NCBI RefSeq assembly: GCF_039536765.1
Contig: NZ_BAAAZF010000001.1
Span: 2,046,001-2,110,000 of the forward strand
Direction of reading: 5' to 3'
DNA: 64,000 bases
DNA from: Parerythrobacter jejuensis
GTDB lineage: Bacteria > Pseudomonadota > Alphaproteobacteria > Sphingomonadales > Sphingomonadaceae
The position numbers and the translations under genes were made by a program. The stretch's first letter is position 1; each line of letters begins with the position of its first letter. Positions 16,147 through 25,066 of the stretch are shown here, one piece after another. A model generated the notes under the pieces. That model was not told the DNA's origin and made no database searches. It saw only the letters and a program-made list of their open reading frames with translations.

Positions 16147-18308
16147 CAGGCGGTTTCCGAAGCATAGCTGTAATAGTAGCCGTACTCGTAGCCGTAGCCA
16201 GCACTGTGGGGATCAAACTTATTGAGCACGGCGCCATCGATCGTGACTTCGTTGGTCTTGAGCCGGCGGATTGCGGCAGCTGTTCGTCCCTGGCTGGCCC
16301 GACCGGCTTCGACCATAAAGATCAGGTGCTCGATCTTCTGGGCCAAGAGCACGGTATCGGCGAGACCCATGACCGGCGGGCCATCGAACACCACGATGTC
16401 ATAATTGGCGCGCGCCCAGTCACGGAATTCCTGGAAGCTTGGGCCGGAGAAAAACTCCGGCACCGATGGCGGCAACGGACCCGACGGAATCAGGTCGAGA
16501 TTTTCCTGAACCTGGGTTGCGGCCTCGGCCGGCTTTATTTGCCGCGTCAGGATGTTGGTCAGGCCGCGTTCGCGCGACACACCGAAAATGCTGTGCTGTG
16601 ACGGGCGACGCAAATCGGCGTCAACGACCAGAACCTTGCGCCCCTCGCGCGCAAAGCTGCGGGCAATGCCGTAGGCGACAAAGCTCTTGCCTTCGGATTG
16701 CTGGCTGCTGGTTATCAATACATCGCCCAGCCCGTCTTTGCCCAGCAGTCCGAGCGATGTGCGCAAGGCTGCGAAGGCTTCCGATACGCTTGATTTGGGA
16801 TTGTCGAGCGAAGTGCCGATTTCGTCTGTCCCGGTGAGCTTGGGCACACTGCCTAGGAATGGCAGGCCAAAGCGTTCGGTAATGTCTTCCGGAGTTCTCG
16901 CGGCATCGTCGACGAATTCGCGCAGGAAGACATAGAGGCAGCCAAGGGCCAGGCCAGCGATCAGGCCCAAAGCCAGATTGACGAAGGGTTGGGGCCTCAC
17001 AGGCGCCAAGGGTGTCTCGGCACGATCAATGATCGAGACATTGCTATTGGTCACGCCAGCCGAAGCGCTGACTTCCTGGAAACGCGACAAGAGCGCATCG
17101 TACATATCGCGGTTGGTTGCTGTCTCGCGGGCAAGGATGTTGAACTGTACCCGGCGTGATTGCTCCGCCTCCGTGCCACTGCGCAGCCTGTTCACATTGC
17201 CCTGCAGTTGCCGTTCGTTGCGCAAAGCAGCCTGGTATTGCTGGCGCAGTGAACCCCGCACATCGGATACTGCCTTGCCCAGATCATTCCTTAGCGAAGC
17301 AGTCCTGCGGCTATATTCCTGCATCACCGGGTGATCGGCCTTGTAGCGGCTGGCATCGCGCCCTTGCTGGGCCTCTACCATCGCAAGCTCTTGCTGCAAC
17401 TGGCCGATATATCCATTGGTCTGGACTTCGGGGATCTGCATCGGATCCCCGCTGCGCGCTGCGCGATAACGCTCCTCGGCAATGATCCTGGCATTGCGGG
17501 CATTGCCCAACGCATCATTGGTGTTGATCAGCGTTTGCTGGGTCAAGGATAGCGGGGTCTCGTCGCCGGTCGATCCGCCGTCGAGATTCACGAGATTGTT
17601 GGCTCTGGCATATTCGACTTGCGCGCGCTCGGCATCCTCAAGGGCCTTCTTCGCCCCTGCCAGCTGTTCCTGCAAATACTCGCGGGCATAGGAGGACGAT
17701 TCAAACCGCCGCTCCAGATTGCTGGCGATGAAAGCCTCGGCATAGGCGTTCGAAATAATCGCGGCATATTCCGCGTCCGGGCTTTCGAATGTAAGGTCGA
17801 GGATGCGGCTGTAGCGGGGCAAGTCTGCATCAACATTTCCCTGCAGGATACGGGCAATGGAATCCTGACGGGTTTCCGCCAAGGTCTTGCCCGGCGCCGG
17901 TACAACAGGCGCTGGAACCTGCATTCTATCAAAGAAGGTATCGTCCCGGGCAAGCTCCATGTCTTCGACGAGCTGCATGGCTGTGCCGCGGCTGAGCAAC
18001 ACGTCGATTTGCGTTTGCAGGAATCTCTCGACGTCCCAGTCGAAGGAGCGGAACGATGTTTCTTCTTCAAGAACGTCCGACGTGTCGCTGTCAATCTGCA
18101 TCGCCGTGCGGGCACTGAAGACCGGAGTCGTGATCATTGTGAGCACAATAGCGGCTGCCAGCACGAGGGCCACCAACCCACCGAAGACAAAACGGTGGCG
18201 ATAGATTGCAGCCCATACACGCCGCAAATCGATGCCGAAATCGGGCATGCCGCGCTCGTCGGCAAACGCGTCTTCAAATGTCTCGGGAGGAGGAACAGTT
18301 GCGTTCAC
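16146..18308 (-). CDS. Wzc-like chain-length regulator and tyrosine autokinase
   Basis: Inner-membrane polysaccharide co-polymerase fused to a BY-kinase; it controls polymer length and export with the Wza-like protein. Of 720 residues, the Wzz domain comes first with a membrane helix at about 35-60 and a second near 437-460 (LALGLIAGLALGCLYVFL). The periplasmic part between them is largely coiled coil (EQLAGAKKALEDAERAQVEY). The kinase domain has Walker A SEGKSFVAYG (about 539), Walker A' VLVVDADLRRP and Walker B VVFDGPPVMG. The last 15 or so residues contain a tyrosine cluster (YGYEYGYYYSY), the autophosphorylation tail. No low-molecular-weight phosphatase gene (wzb) is in the window. Confidence 0.95.
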   Translation of the reverse strand: MNATVPPPETFEDAFADERGMPDFGIDLRRVWAAIYRHRFVFGGLVALVLAAAIVLTMITTPVFSARTAMQIDSDTSDVLEEETSFRSFDWDVERFLQTQIDVLLSRGTAMQLVEDMELARDDTFFDRMQVPAPVVPAPGKTLAETRQDSIARILQGNVDADLPRYSRILDLTFESPDAEYAAIISNAYAEAFIASNLERRFESSSYAREYLQEQLAGAKKALEDAERAQVEYARANNLVNLDGGSTGDETPLSLTQQTLINTNDALGNARNARIIAEERYRAARSGDPMQIPEVQTNGYIGQLQQELAMVEAQQGRDASRYKADHPVMQEYSRRTASLRNDLGKAVSDVRGSLRQQYQAALRNERQLQGNVNRLRSGTEAEQSRRVQFNILARETATNRDMYDALLSRFQEVSASAGVTNSNVSIIDRAETPLAPVRPQPFVNLALGLIAGLALGCLYVFLREFVDDAARTPEDITERFGLPFLGSVPKLTGTDEIGTSLDNPKSSVSEAFAALRTSLGLLGKDGLGDVLITSSQQSEGKSFVAYGIARSFAREGRKVLVVDADLRRPSQHSIFGVSRERGLTNILTRQIKPAEAATQVQENLDLIPSGPLPPSVPEFFSGPSFQEFRDWARANYDIVVFDGPPVMGLADTVLLAQKIEHLIFMVEAGRASQGRTAAAIRRLKTNEVTIDGAVLNKFDPHSAGYGYEYGYYYSYASETA

Positions 18309-18325
18309 GTTGGGCAGATCCTGGT

Positions 18326-19069
18326 CTAGTTGGACGGACTGTTGTCATTGTTATTATTGCTGTCGCTCAGGACCGCGAAGGTCTGGAATACGTTGAGCAG
18401 CGGAGCAGCCTGCAAGGCGTCTCGATAGGCCTGTTTGAGGCCATCGGTGCCGACGATTACCTGATCGCCTGCCAATATCTCGATATCGGGTGAAATACCG
18501 GCCGATATCGCGCCCAGATCGAAAACGCCGCCAACCCGCTCTCCGCTGACACGGCGAAAGACGACAACCTGATCGTATTTCGCAATGTTGGTGGGGCCCC
18601 GTGCCAATGCGACAGCATCGACGAGCGAGATTCGGCCGGGAATCTCGAACACTCCGGGCTGGGTCACGGCGCCCGCGACAGTAACTTGCCGCTGTGAACT
18701 TTGCGTAATCGCGACTGTCACGCTGGGGTCGACCAGGAAGCGGGTTGCGAAACGACGCTCCAGGTCACGGCCGAATTCAGCGGCGGTGAGCCCTGCGGCA
18801 TCGACGGTGCCCAACAAGGGGATCTGGATGTTCCCGTCCGGGTCAACAATGACACTGTCGAGGGACAGGTCTGGCTCGCGGAAAACGGTCACGCGCAACG
18901 TATCGCTCGGGCCGATTTCGACCCGGCGCGGCGCGAAGACATTGCCTTCGGGAATAACTTCGTAGGCGGCGCTGCCTACCGGAAGTATGGGATCGGGGCC
19001 GGTGCTGCATGCTGCTGTTGCGAGCATGATTCCGAAACCCAGTGCAACCCTGCACCACTTGCTAAGCAT
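18326..19069 (-). CDS. Polysaccharide export lipoprotein (Wza-like, short)
   Basis: Outer-membrane polysaccharide exporter of 247 residues. The lipobox is L-A-T-A-A-C at about residues 13-18 (MLSKWCRVALGFGIMLATAAC). The Poly_export domain follows (GPSDTLRVTVFREPDLSLDS, DGNIQIPLLGTVDAAGLT, RFLVDPSVTVAITQSS), then one SLBB-type domain (VTVAGAVTQPGVFEIPGR, GDQVIVG). It is much shorter than E. coli Wza and ends in a low-complexity Asn/Asp/Ser tail instead of the amphipathic helix that forms the outer-membrane pore. I chose the inner ATG because it gives the signal peptide at once; the longer frame is not family-like. It lies 17 bp before the wzc-like gene. Confidence 0.92.
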   Translation of the reverse strand: MLSKWCRVALGFGIMLATAACSTGPDPILPVGSAAYEVIPEGNVFAPRRVEIGPSDTLRVTVFREPDLSLDSVIVDPDGNIQIPLLGTVDAAGLTAAEFGRDLERRFATRFLVDPSVTVAITQSSQRQVTVAGAVTQPGVFEIPGRISLVDAVALARGPTNIAKYDQVVVFRRVSGERVGGVFDLGAISAGISPDIEILAGDQVIVGTDGLKQAYRDALQAAPLLNVFQTFAVLSDSNNNNDNSPSN

Positions 19070-19104
19070 TCGATACTTCCCCGCCGACAATAGCACTGCC
19101 AAGT

Positions 19105-20397
19105 CTAGTCTGCCCTTGCCCGCGCTGGCAATGGCGCTTGCCAGTTTTCTTTTGCAGCGAAAGCAATGGCTAGAAGCGCAGCAAGCGCCCCTGTTCTCAG
19201 CGGAAAGTCGACCGCAGAATGGAGCAGGAGCACCAGGCCGACGCCCCACAGGCACCACAATGGTCCCGGCGCCTTGTCCCGCCATAGCCTTGCTGCGACC
19301 AGCGCGCTTGCAAGTGGCCCGGCGATCGCAACTACCAAGCCGAAGATCCCGCCCTCCAGGATCAACTGCAGATAGTCATTATGCGCGGCCACGACATAGC
19401 GTCCTGCCATGGTGTCAAGGTCTTCAAATGCCATGTAGACGGGCACGAAGCTTCCCCAGCCGGAGCCCCAGGGCCAGAAGGCTTGAGCAGCCACCAAAGT
19501 GTCGCGCGCCATTGTTGCTCTTTGATCCTGGGCTGCGTCTGCGAAACGTTCGAAGACCGGGGCCAAGGCTGGTGTAAGTGCCAGTGCCGCACCTGCGACA
19601 ATCATCACCGCCCCGCCTGCCAACAACACAGCCTTGCGGGGCTGGGCAGCGGCAACAAGCGAAGCGCCGAGCGCTCCGGCTCCCAACACGATTCCGGCGC
19701 GTGATGTGGTGGCAAGGATTCCGGCGAACAGGCCAAGGGCAATCCCCGCCACGATCCAGAGGCCCCATTTCTGGCGCGTCGATGGGACGACGGCAGGAAC
19801 GATCAGGATGGCACAGGCGAGAAATGATGCATGGTGATTGCGATTGGCGAACAGCCCTGTCGCATATCCTGCATGGTCGGCATCATAGATATTCAAACCG
19901 CCGGTGACCCGCTGGACGACACCCAGAATGGCCGTCGCAATGGCAATGATCACGATCCCTAGCAGCAGTTTCGACTGCTCCTGTCGGGTCAGTCGGGCGA
20001 AGCCGACCAGCAGGACCAGTGGCGCTGCAATCGATACCAAACCGATTGCCGCGCTGCCCGGATCGAGCGCCAATGGTCGCCAGCCCGGGGCCATGCCCAT
20101 TGTTGCAAGGATGTCGACTGCAAGTTGCCGCCCTGGCAGGGCGGTCCAGATAGCGGGTGGCACGGGTACAAGCTGGAGCCAGGCAAGGCCATAAAGGGCC
20201 AATGCTAGTCGTGCTGGCCAATCCAGGTCTTGCGCCCGGACCCCTCTCAACAAAAGATAGAGAAGGGGCAGCGCGCTGAGCAGCCCGAGCAGGTCATTGG
20301 CCGCTCTCGCAGTGCCACCGGCAAGTACCAGGACAGCGAGCAACAGAGCTGTCGCCGGGAAGAATCCGTCGCGCGATGCACTATCAGTTTCTGTCAT
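19105..20397 (-). CDS. O-antigen ligase/polymerase family protein (probable Wzy)
   Basis: Polytopic inner-membrane protein of 430 residues with about 10-12 hydrophobic segments and the Wzy_C region. Typical features are the RNHHASFLACAILI segment, TTSRAGIVLGAGALGASL, a large periplasmic loop with GSGWGSFVPVYMAFED and AAHNDYLQLILEGGIFGL. The His-Asn-Asp-Tyr motif is characteristic of O-antigen ligases and polymerases. In this setting, between Wzx and Wza/Wzc, polymerase of the exopolysaccharide repeat is the best reading. Its ATG overlaps the flippase stop by 4 nt. A ligase role cannot be excluded from sequence alone. Confidence 0.88.
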   Translation of the reverse strand: MTETDSASRDGFFPATALLLAVLVLAGGTARAANDLLGLLSALPLLYLLLRGVRAQDLDWPARLALALYGLAWLQLVPVPPAIWTALPGRQLAVDILATMGMAPGWRPLALDPGSAAIGLVSIAAPLVLLVGFARLTRQEQSKLLLGIVIIAIATAILGVVQRVTGGLNIYDADHAGYATGLFANRNHHASFLACAILIVPAVVPSTRQKWGLWIVAGIALGLFAGILATTSRAGIVLGAGALGASLVAAAQPRKAVLLAGGAVMIVAGAALALTPALAPVFERFADAAQDQRATMARDTLVAAQAFWPWGSGWGSFVPVYMAFEDLDTMAGRYVVAAHNDYLQLILEGGIFGLVVAIAGPLASALVAARLWRDKAPGPLWCLWGVGLVLLLHSAVDFPLRTGALAALLAIAFAAKENWQAPLPARARAD

Positions 20398-21854
20398 TCT
20401 TGCCCCGCCTTCCCACTGGGAACCACCACATAGCTGCGCAATTGCGCCAAGCCGAAGCGCAAAGTGCGCGGGAACAGGATCGCAATTGCGGCCAACGCTA
20501 TGCAGGCCAGTAGCGCAAACATCAGCATTTGTTGCCCAACCGGCATAATGTCAAAGCGGGGAGCTGCCAGGCCAAGCGCGAGAACGGACAGGGCCACGAG
20601 CAGCGACCGGAGCGCGCTGCGCCACCCCAACCCGACCAGCCAGAGATGCGCGATACCGTCGATCACATTTCGCAAGACCACGACCCAGGCGACCGCGATC
20701 AAGCCAAGACCGGACGCCCAATATATCGCTGCGACAAACGGGACGACTTCAACAATCTGTAGCCAGACCTGGCGCTGCGCGCGTCCGGTCGAATGGAGAA
20801 GGATCGAAGGGGCTTGCGAGATGCTCATGCCGATCAACCCGACCATGGCGAGGCGAAAGATCGGTGTGCTTTGGTCAGCGAATGCGGTCCCCACCCACAA
20901 TGCTAGCAAATCATACGCGAAGAACGACAAGGGCAGAGCAAAGAGCAGCATTGTCGCCAGGACCGCGTGGTTCGCTTCGCGCGCGAGCTCAACAGATCGT
21001 TCGTGCCGCGCGGTTGCGAAATCAGGCCCCATGGCACGGCCCAATGCCGCTGCCAGCACGACGAACCGGCCCGCGACGCCCACCGGCACGGCGTAGAAAT
21101 AGAGCGCTGTTGCGGAGTAGGTCAGGCCCAAGAGGATCCGGTCGATCGTGACAATCGCTGCATTGCACAGGGCAGAGAGCGTGAGCCAGCCGAACTGGCC
21201 TGCATGGTGCGCCCATTCATGCATGAGCTTGCCCGTATCGCGCCACCACGGGGTGCGGGGCAGCAAGCACCAGCCGATGCCGGCCTGCACCAGCCGGGCA
21301 ATTGCGATGGCCATAACGAGACGATCAAAAGACCCGTCATACAAGCCGGGTGCAAGCGGCAACAGCAAGGCGAGGAGGTTGCCCGTATTGGTCAGGACAT
21401 TGGACGCGGCGAAGCGTTTGAGACCGTCGAGCTGGTGGTTCTGGAGCAGTGTGACGGTGTTGAGAAGTATGAGTGCTGCGGCCCAGACCCATGCGTCGCC
21501 GACTTCCGGCACGACGGCAGTGTCCCCGCTGAAGCGGGCCGAGAACCAGGGGTAGGCGAAGAAGAACAGGGCCGTGAACAAAGCGCTGAGGCCGATACCG
21601 CACAGCAGGATCGATCGCAGCATGACCGGAGCGCTGTCATCGCCGAGTTCCTGCTTTGCAGATGCGACCGTGACCAAACGGGCGGCAGCCAGCTGATGGA
21701 TCGCGAAATAGGGTTGGAAGGCTAGCAGCAGCAGGTAGCAGCCATAGCGCTCGGTTCCGAATGCAGAGGTGAACAGCGGCACGGTCGCGAGGGCGATTCC
21801 GATGGTCGCGACCTGCCCGATGGCATTGCTGGCAAAGGCGTGGAGCAGCCGCAT
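20394..21854 (-). CDS. Polysaccharide flippase (Wzx-like, MOP superfamily)
   Basis: A 486-residue polytopic membrane protein that should flip the lipid-linked repeat unit across the inner membrane. The N-terminus (LLHAFASNAIGQVATIGIAL) and about 12 hydrophobic segments follow the MOP layout, with FGTERYGCYLLLLAFQPYF, the central LDGLKRFAASNVLTNTGNL and VAGRFVVLAAALGRAMGPDF as the known conserved stretches. The order flippase-polymerase-export-kinase matches Wzx/Wzy loci. It overlaps the polymerase gene by 4 nt and lies 35 bp after the nucleotidyltransferase gene. Substrate specificity cannot be predicted. Confidence 0.9.
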   Translation of the reverse strand: MRLLHAFASNAIGQVATIGIALATVPLFTSAFGTERYGCYLLLLAFQPYFAIHQLAAARLVTVASAKQELGDDSAPVMLRSILLCGIGLSALFTALFFFAYPWFSARFSGDTAVVPEVGDAWVWAAALILLNTVTLLQNHQLDGLKRFAASNVLTNTGNLLALLLPLAPGLYDGSFDRLVMAIAIARLVQAGIGWCLLPRTPWWRDTGKLMHEWAHHAGQFGWLTLSALCNAAIVTIDRILLGLTYSATALYFYAVPVGVAGRFVVLAAALGRAMGPDFATARHERSVELAREANHAVLATMLLFALPLSFFAYDLLALWVGTAFADQSTPIFRLAMVGLIGMSISQAPSILLHSTGRAQRQVWLQIVEVVPFVAAIYWASGLGLIAVAWVVVLRNVIDGIAHLWLVGLGWRSALRSLLVALSVLALGLAAPRFDIMPVGQQMLMFALLACIALAAIAILFPRTLRFGLAQLRSYVVVPSGKAGQE

Positions 21855-21889
21855 CGGGTGAGCCTATCGGGTCTGGGCTGCGGGGCAAG

Positions 21890-23116
21890 TCATGGACGCG
21901 ACCCGTCCCCATCCGACAGCCACGTACCCAATGCGCGGGTCTTTGCAGCAATCCGCCGGACATCCGGGTCGGTCCATGCTGTCAGGCTCTCTCCCAGACG
22001 AGAGGAAAGCCAGCGCCCATAGCCGTTCTCGACTGTGTCGCTTTGCTCTGGTGCATGGCGCCCGCGCCCGGCCCCGAGCAGACGCGCAAGAAACTTCCTG
22101 CCTCCGTTCTTTACTCCGCCAGTCTCAAACGCGGCGGCAAAGCCCGCAACCAGTCCGATCGTCTTGCGTTGGTTAAGGTCCTGCAACAGCAAATCTGGCG
22201 CTGCGTCGAGAATGTCGCTTTCGGTCATTAGGGAGCATTGGCTAGCCTCGAGCAATCCCGGTTGCCGCCACCGGTCGACAAGAGCGAGGACGAGCGCCGC
22301 GCCCCGCTCCCACCTGCCAGCTCGGGACCGTTCCCAGAAAGCTGGCCAGACAATGCTGTGCTTACTCAAGAGATATTCAATATCCGCCAGCAGCAAAGGG
22401 CCGCCATTCAACCGGTTGCTGAAGCTTGCGTGGATAATGAGATGGACCAGCATATCCTCGGCACAGGGCGACAGGACCGGGTCCTCGGCCTGCGGGGGCT
22501 CGGCTCGCGCGAGAATTGCCTGATCTTCGGGCGCTGGCATCCACCAGTCGATCGAGCTGTCCTTTTCCCACAGTCGCATGTGCAATTCGAACCGGGTGCC
22601 GTCGGCATCGACCATCGGGGGGAGATGCTTGTCGTGCTCCAACGCCTCCTCCGGCGTCCGGGCCGATGCGCTTTCCTGACGCAAGCCGTGCTCGGACAGA
22701 AGTGCCAACGCCTCAAGAATACGATCCGGCGGGATCAGGACGTCAATGTCCCGCATCGGGCGTTCTGCTGCGGCGGGATAGTGGTTCCAGGCGAGGCATG
22801 CGCCCTTGAGGGCAACACAGGCGATTCCGGCATCCGACAGGATGTCATGAACCTGCGCCAGCGACCGGCGCTGGGACAGGGTGCGCAGGGCATTTCTGCG
22901 GTGGGCCACCTGCCAGCTGTCCCGGATTGCGCCGGGCACGTCCAACGCGATTTCGCCTCTGGTGACTCGTGCGTGTAGGTGGGGCTGCAACCGGTGCTGT
23001 GCGGCGATTTCGTTGAGTTTTCTCCAGCCATCGGACGAAAGCTGGCCCGCAAAATCGCTATCGATTTGGGGCCCCATCAGCCCGAGCAGGAACCGCCGCA
23101 GATCAGGCAGGCGCAT
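21890..23116 (-). CDS. Uncharacterised nucleotidyltransferase (NTP_transf_5 family)
   Basis: A 408-residue cytoplasmic protein of the nucleotidyltransferase_5 family (PF14907), which often sits in exopolysaccharide loci but has no settled reaction. The fold signature is ALKGACLAWNHYPAAAERP followed by MRDIDVLIPPDRI, where the two Asp of the D-x-D pair should bind metal, and HKHLPPMVDADGTRFELHMR. The C-terminal half is helical with LVHLIIHASFSNRLNGGPL and ADIEYLLSK. It lies 12 bp after lptA on the same strand, in the place where lptB is often found, and 35 bp before wzx. I infer a role in making or modifying a precursor or protein of the export machinery. Confidence 0.8.
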   Translation of the reverse strand: MRLPDLRRFLLGLMGPQIDSDFAGQLSSDGWRKLNEIAAQHRLQPHLHARVTRGEIALDVPGAIRDSWQVAHRRNALRTLSQRRSLAQVHDILSDAGIACVALKGACLAWNHYPAAAERPMRDIDVLIPPDRILEALALLSEHGLRQESASARTPEEALEHDKHLPPMVDADGTRFELHMRLWEKDSSIDWWMPAPEDQAILARAEPPQAEDPVLSPCAEDMLVHLIIHASFSNRLNGGPLLLADIEYLLSKHSIVWPAFWERSRAGRWERGAALVLALVDRWRQPGLLEASQCSLMTESDILDAAPDLLLQDLNQRKTIGLVAGFAAAFETGGVKNGGRKFLARLLGAGRGRHAPEQSDTVENGYGRWLSSRLGESLTAWTDPDVRRIAAKTRALGTWLSDGDGSRP

Positions 23117-23128
23117 CGCGCCGCAGCC

Positions 23129-23689
23129 TCAATTTTCCGGGACGGAGAAGGAGCCAGTCACGCGCCCGCCACTTTCCTGGACCTGCGGTTCGGCAGAGAC
23201 CGAGGAGGAACCGGATGCCCGGCCATCGACGCTCGACACGCCAGAGCGCAAATCGATTACCAGTCGCCCGCCATTGAGCGTGTCGCCCCCGCGGTTCAAC
23301 CGGACATTGCCAGCCATGGTGATGATGCGGCGGTTGAAATCATACACGGCGACTTCACCGCGCGCAGTTTCGTTCCCGCGCGTGACCGTGACCCCGCCGG
23401 TGGCCATGATGCGTTGGATGCTAAGCGAGCCGGCATCGCTGTAATTGACGATGGTACGGGCCGCCCGCAGGCGCAGATTGGCCTGGTCGATCTGGACATT
23501 GCCCGACAGCACGACCCGGTTCTGGCGATCCTGCAGCTCAATCCGGTTGGCTGCGTAGTTGACCGGCGCATTCGAATTGTGGCCAGCGATGGCTTGGGCC
23601 TGCAACTGGATTCCGCCCACAACGGTGCAGGTCAGGGCGAAGCCGATGGCGAAGGATTGCAGGGTGCGGCGGGTTAGCGACATCATCAC
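23129..23689 (-). CDS. lptA: LPS transport periplasmic protein LptA
   Basis: Periplasmic bridge protein that carries lipopolysaccharide between LptC and LptD. The 186-residue protein has a signal peptide (LTRRTLQSFAIGFALTCTVVGG) and the OstA-like jelly-roll repeats: NYAANRIELQDRQNRVVLSG, NVQIDQANLRLRAARTIV, RIMATGGVTVTRGNETARG, NVRLNRGGDTLNGGRLVID. The tail after about residue 155 is Ser/Gly-rich and not conserved. Two or three consecutive Met codons leave the exact start open. It overlaps lptC by 4 nt. The gene that follows is not lptB. Confidence 0.92.
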   Translation of the reverse strand: MMMSLTRRTLQSFAIGFALTCTVVGGIQLQAQAIAGHNSNAPVNYAANRIELQDRQNRVVLSGNVQIDQANLRLRAARTIVNYSDAGSLSIQRIMATGGVTVTRGNETARGEVAVYDFNRRIITMAGNVRLNRGGDTLNGGRLVIDLRSGVSSVDGRASGSSSVSAEPQVQESGGRVTGSFSVPEN

Positions 23690-24351
23690 GGTATCCTCAA
23701 TTCGCCCGGCACCATGCGCAGGCGGGCATTGCCGTCCAGGGCGATGGTGCGGGCGGACAGGTCGGCTTCGAGCCGGTTGGCAGAAAACGTGCCCGCCGGA
23801 ATGGCGCCTTCGACACCATCATTCCCGACCAGGCGCTTGGCAGCAAGATCGATTGAAACACCCTTGGCGACGAAACGATAACCATCGGCCGCAACCAGAC
23901 GCAGCGGACCGTCGACAGCCAATTGCTCTTTCTCGATCGTGTAAGCTCCGCCCTCGGCAGTCAGCCGGGCAGGGCCTTCTTCCAGCAGCAGCCGAGCGAC
24001 GACATCTTGCAACCGCACGATCCCTTCGGCGCTCGATTGCTGGACGGCCTCGTCAGCTGTCAACGAGAACGGGCGACCCTGATCATCTGATCCACGATAG
24101 AGCGCATTGTCGATTCGCAGCCGTTCAGTGATGACGGCGACCGAGTCCCGGTCGAGCAGAAAGGATACTTCGCCCCGGGGGCTCAGCGGCGTGATAATCA
24201 TGAGGGCTGCGATTACACCCACACCCATAGGCAGGGCAGCGGCCAGAAACTTCACTAGCTTGTCATGAAACCCGCCCGGCGCAGCAAAGGCCTGGCGCCC
24301 GCGGCGGAGCTCCCTGGCGTCTTGCGTTTCGATGCGGCGTTGGGTTCCCAT
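23686..24351 (-). CDS. lptC: LPS export protein LptC
   Basis: Bitopic inner-membrane protein that receives lipopolysaccharide from LptBFG and passes it to LptA. There are 221 residues: a basic cytoplasmic N-terminus (GTQRRIETQDARELRRGRQ), a membrane helix around residues 38-58 (FLAAALPMGVGVIAALMII), and a periplasmic beta-jelly-roll with RLRIDNALYRGSDDQGRPFS and KGVSIDLAAKRLVGNDG. The longer open frame would overlap rnd; the ATG chosen leaves a 14-bp gap. It lies between rnd and lptA, the normal alphaproteobacterial order. Confidence 0.9.
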   Translation of the reverse strand: MGTQRRIETQDARELRRGRQAFAAPGGFHDKLVKFLAAALPMGVGVIAALMIITPLSPRGEVSFLLDRDSVAVITERLRIDNALYRGSDDQGRPFSLTADEAVQQSSAEGIVRLQDVVARLLLEEGPARLTAEGGAYTIEKEQLAVDGPLRLVAADGYRFVAKGVSIDLAAKRLVGNDGVEGAIPAGTFSANRLEADLSARTIALDGNARLRMVPGELRIP

Positions 24352-24365
24352 GGATTGGCCAGTGC

Positions 24366-24986
24366 TCACATATGGCTGAATATGTCGTGATCTTCCCATC
24401 CGGCCAGGTCGAGCCGGGCGCGGGTCGGGAGGAAATCGAAACAGGCCTGCGCCATATCCATCCGCCCTTCGCGTTCGAGGCGGGTGATCAGGATTTCGCG
24501 CATCCGGTGCAGGAAGCGTACGTCGCTGGCAGCATAATCGCGTTGCGCTTCATTGATGTCCGGCGCGCCCCAGTCGGAGCTTTGCTGTTGCTTGGAAATC
24601 GTTTCGCCCAGCAATTCCTCGACCAGATTCTTGAGCCCGTGCCGGTCGGTATAGGTGCGGGTCATCTTGCTGGCGATCTTGGTGCAGAAGACAGGCGAAG
24701 CTTCGACGCCGAGATAATGCTCGATCGCGGCCAGGTCGAAACGGGCAAAATGGTACAGCTTGACCCGGCTCTTGTCGGCCAGCAGGGCCTTGAGGTTGGG
24801 TGCGTCGTACGCGCTGTCGGGCCCGAAACGGACAAGATGCTCGTCCCCGCTGCCATCGCTGATCTGAACGATGCACAGCCGGTCCCGGCGGGTGATCAGG
24901 CCCATAGTTTCGGTATCGACTGCCAGCGGAGCATCTCCGGCCAGCACGCCTGCGGGAAGGTCTTCTTCGTGAAAATGTACAGCCAT
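24366..24986 (-). CDS. rnd: Ribonuclease D, short form
   Basis: A 206-residue DEDDy 3'-5' exoribonuclease acting in tRNA and other small RNA maturation. Motif I is LAVDTETMGL (Asp, Glu), motif II HFARFDLAAIEHYL (Asp), and motif III DYAASDVRFLHRM (Tyr, Asp). Only the exonuclease domain is present; the HRDC domains of E. coli RNase D are absent, as in most alphaproteobacterial versions. The longer frame adds 49 residues without match, so the ATG beginning AVHFHEED is used. It leads a long minus-strand gene run (lptC, lptA, then exopolysaccharide genes) and is divergent from ung. Confidence 0.9.
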   Translation of the reverse strand: MAVHFHEEDLPAGVLAGDAPLAVDTETMGLITRRDRLCIVQISDGSGDEHLVRFGPDSAYDAPNLKALLADKSRVKLYHFARFDLAAIEHYLGVEASPVFCTKIASKMTRTYTDRHGLKNLVEELLGETISKQQQSSDWGAPDINEAQRDYAASDVRFLHRMREILITRLEREGRMDMAQACFDFLPTRARLDLAGWEDHDIFSHM

Positions 24987-25066
24987 ATGCCAGCGCTCTA
25001 GGCGGATTGGGGAAAGAGGGGAAGGGGACTTGGCGAAGCAATGCAGCCACGCGTAGCGTGGCGGAT

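Noticed and set aside
21890-23116. Possible horizontal transfer boundary at the start of the minus-strand exopolysaccharide genes
   Set aside because: I see no tRNA, integrase, transposase or flanking repeat, and by eye the base composition does not change sharply, so no island border can be claimed.
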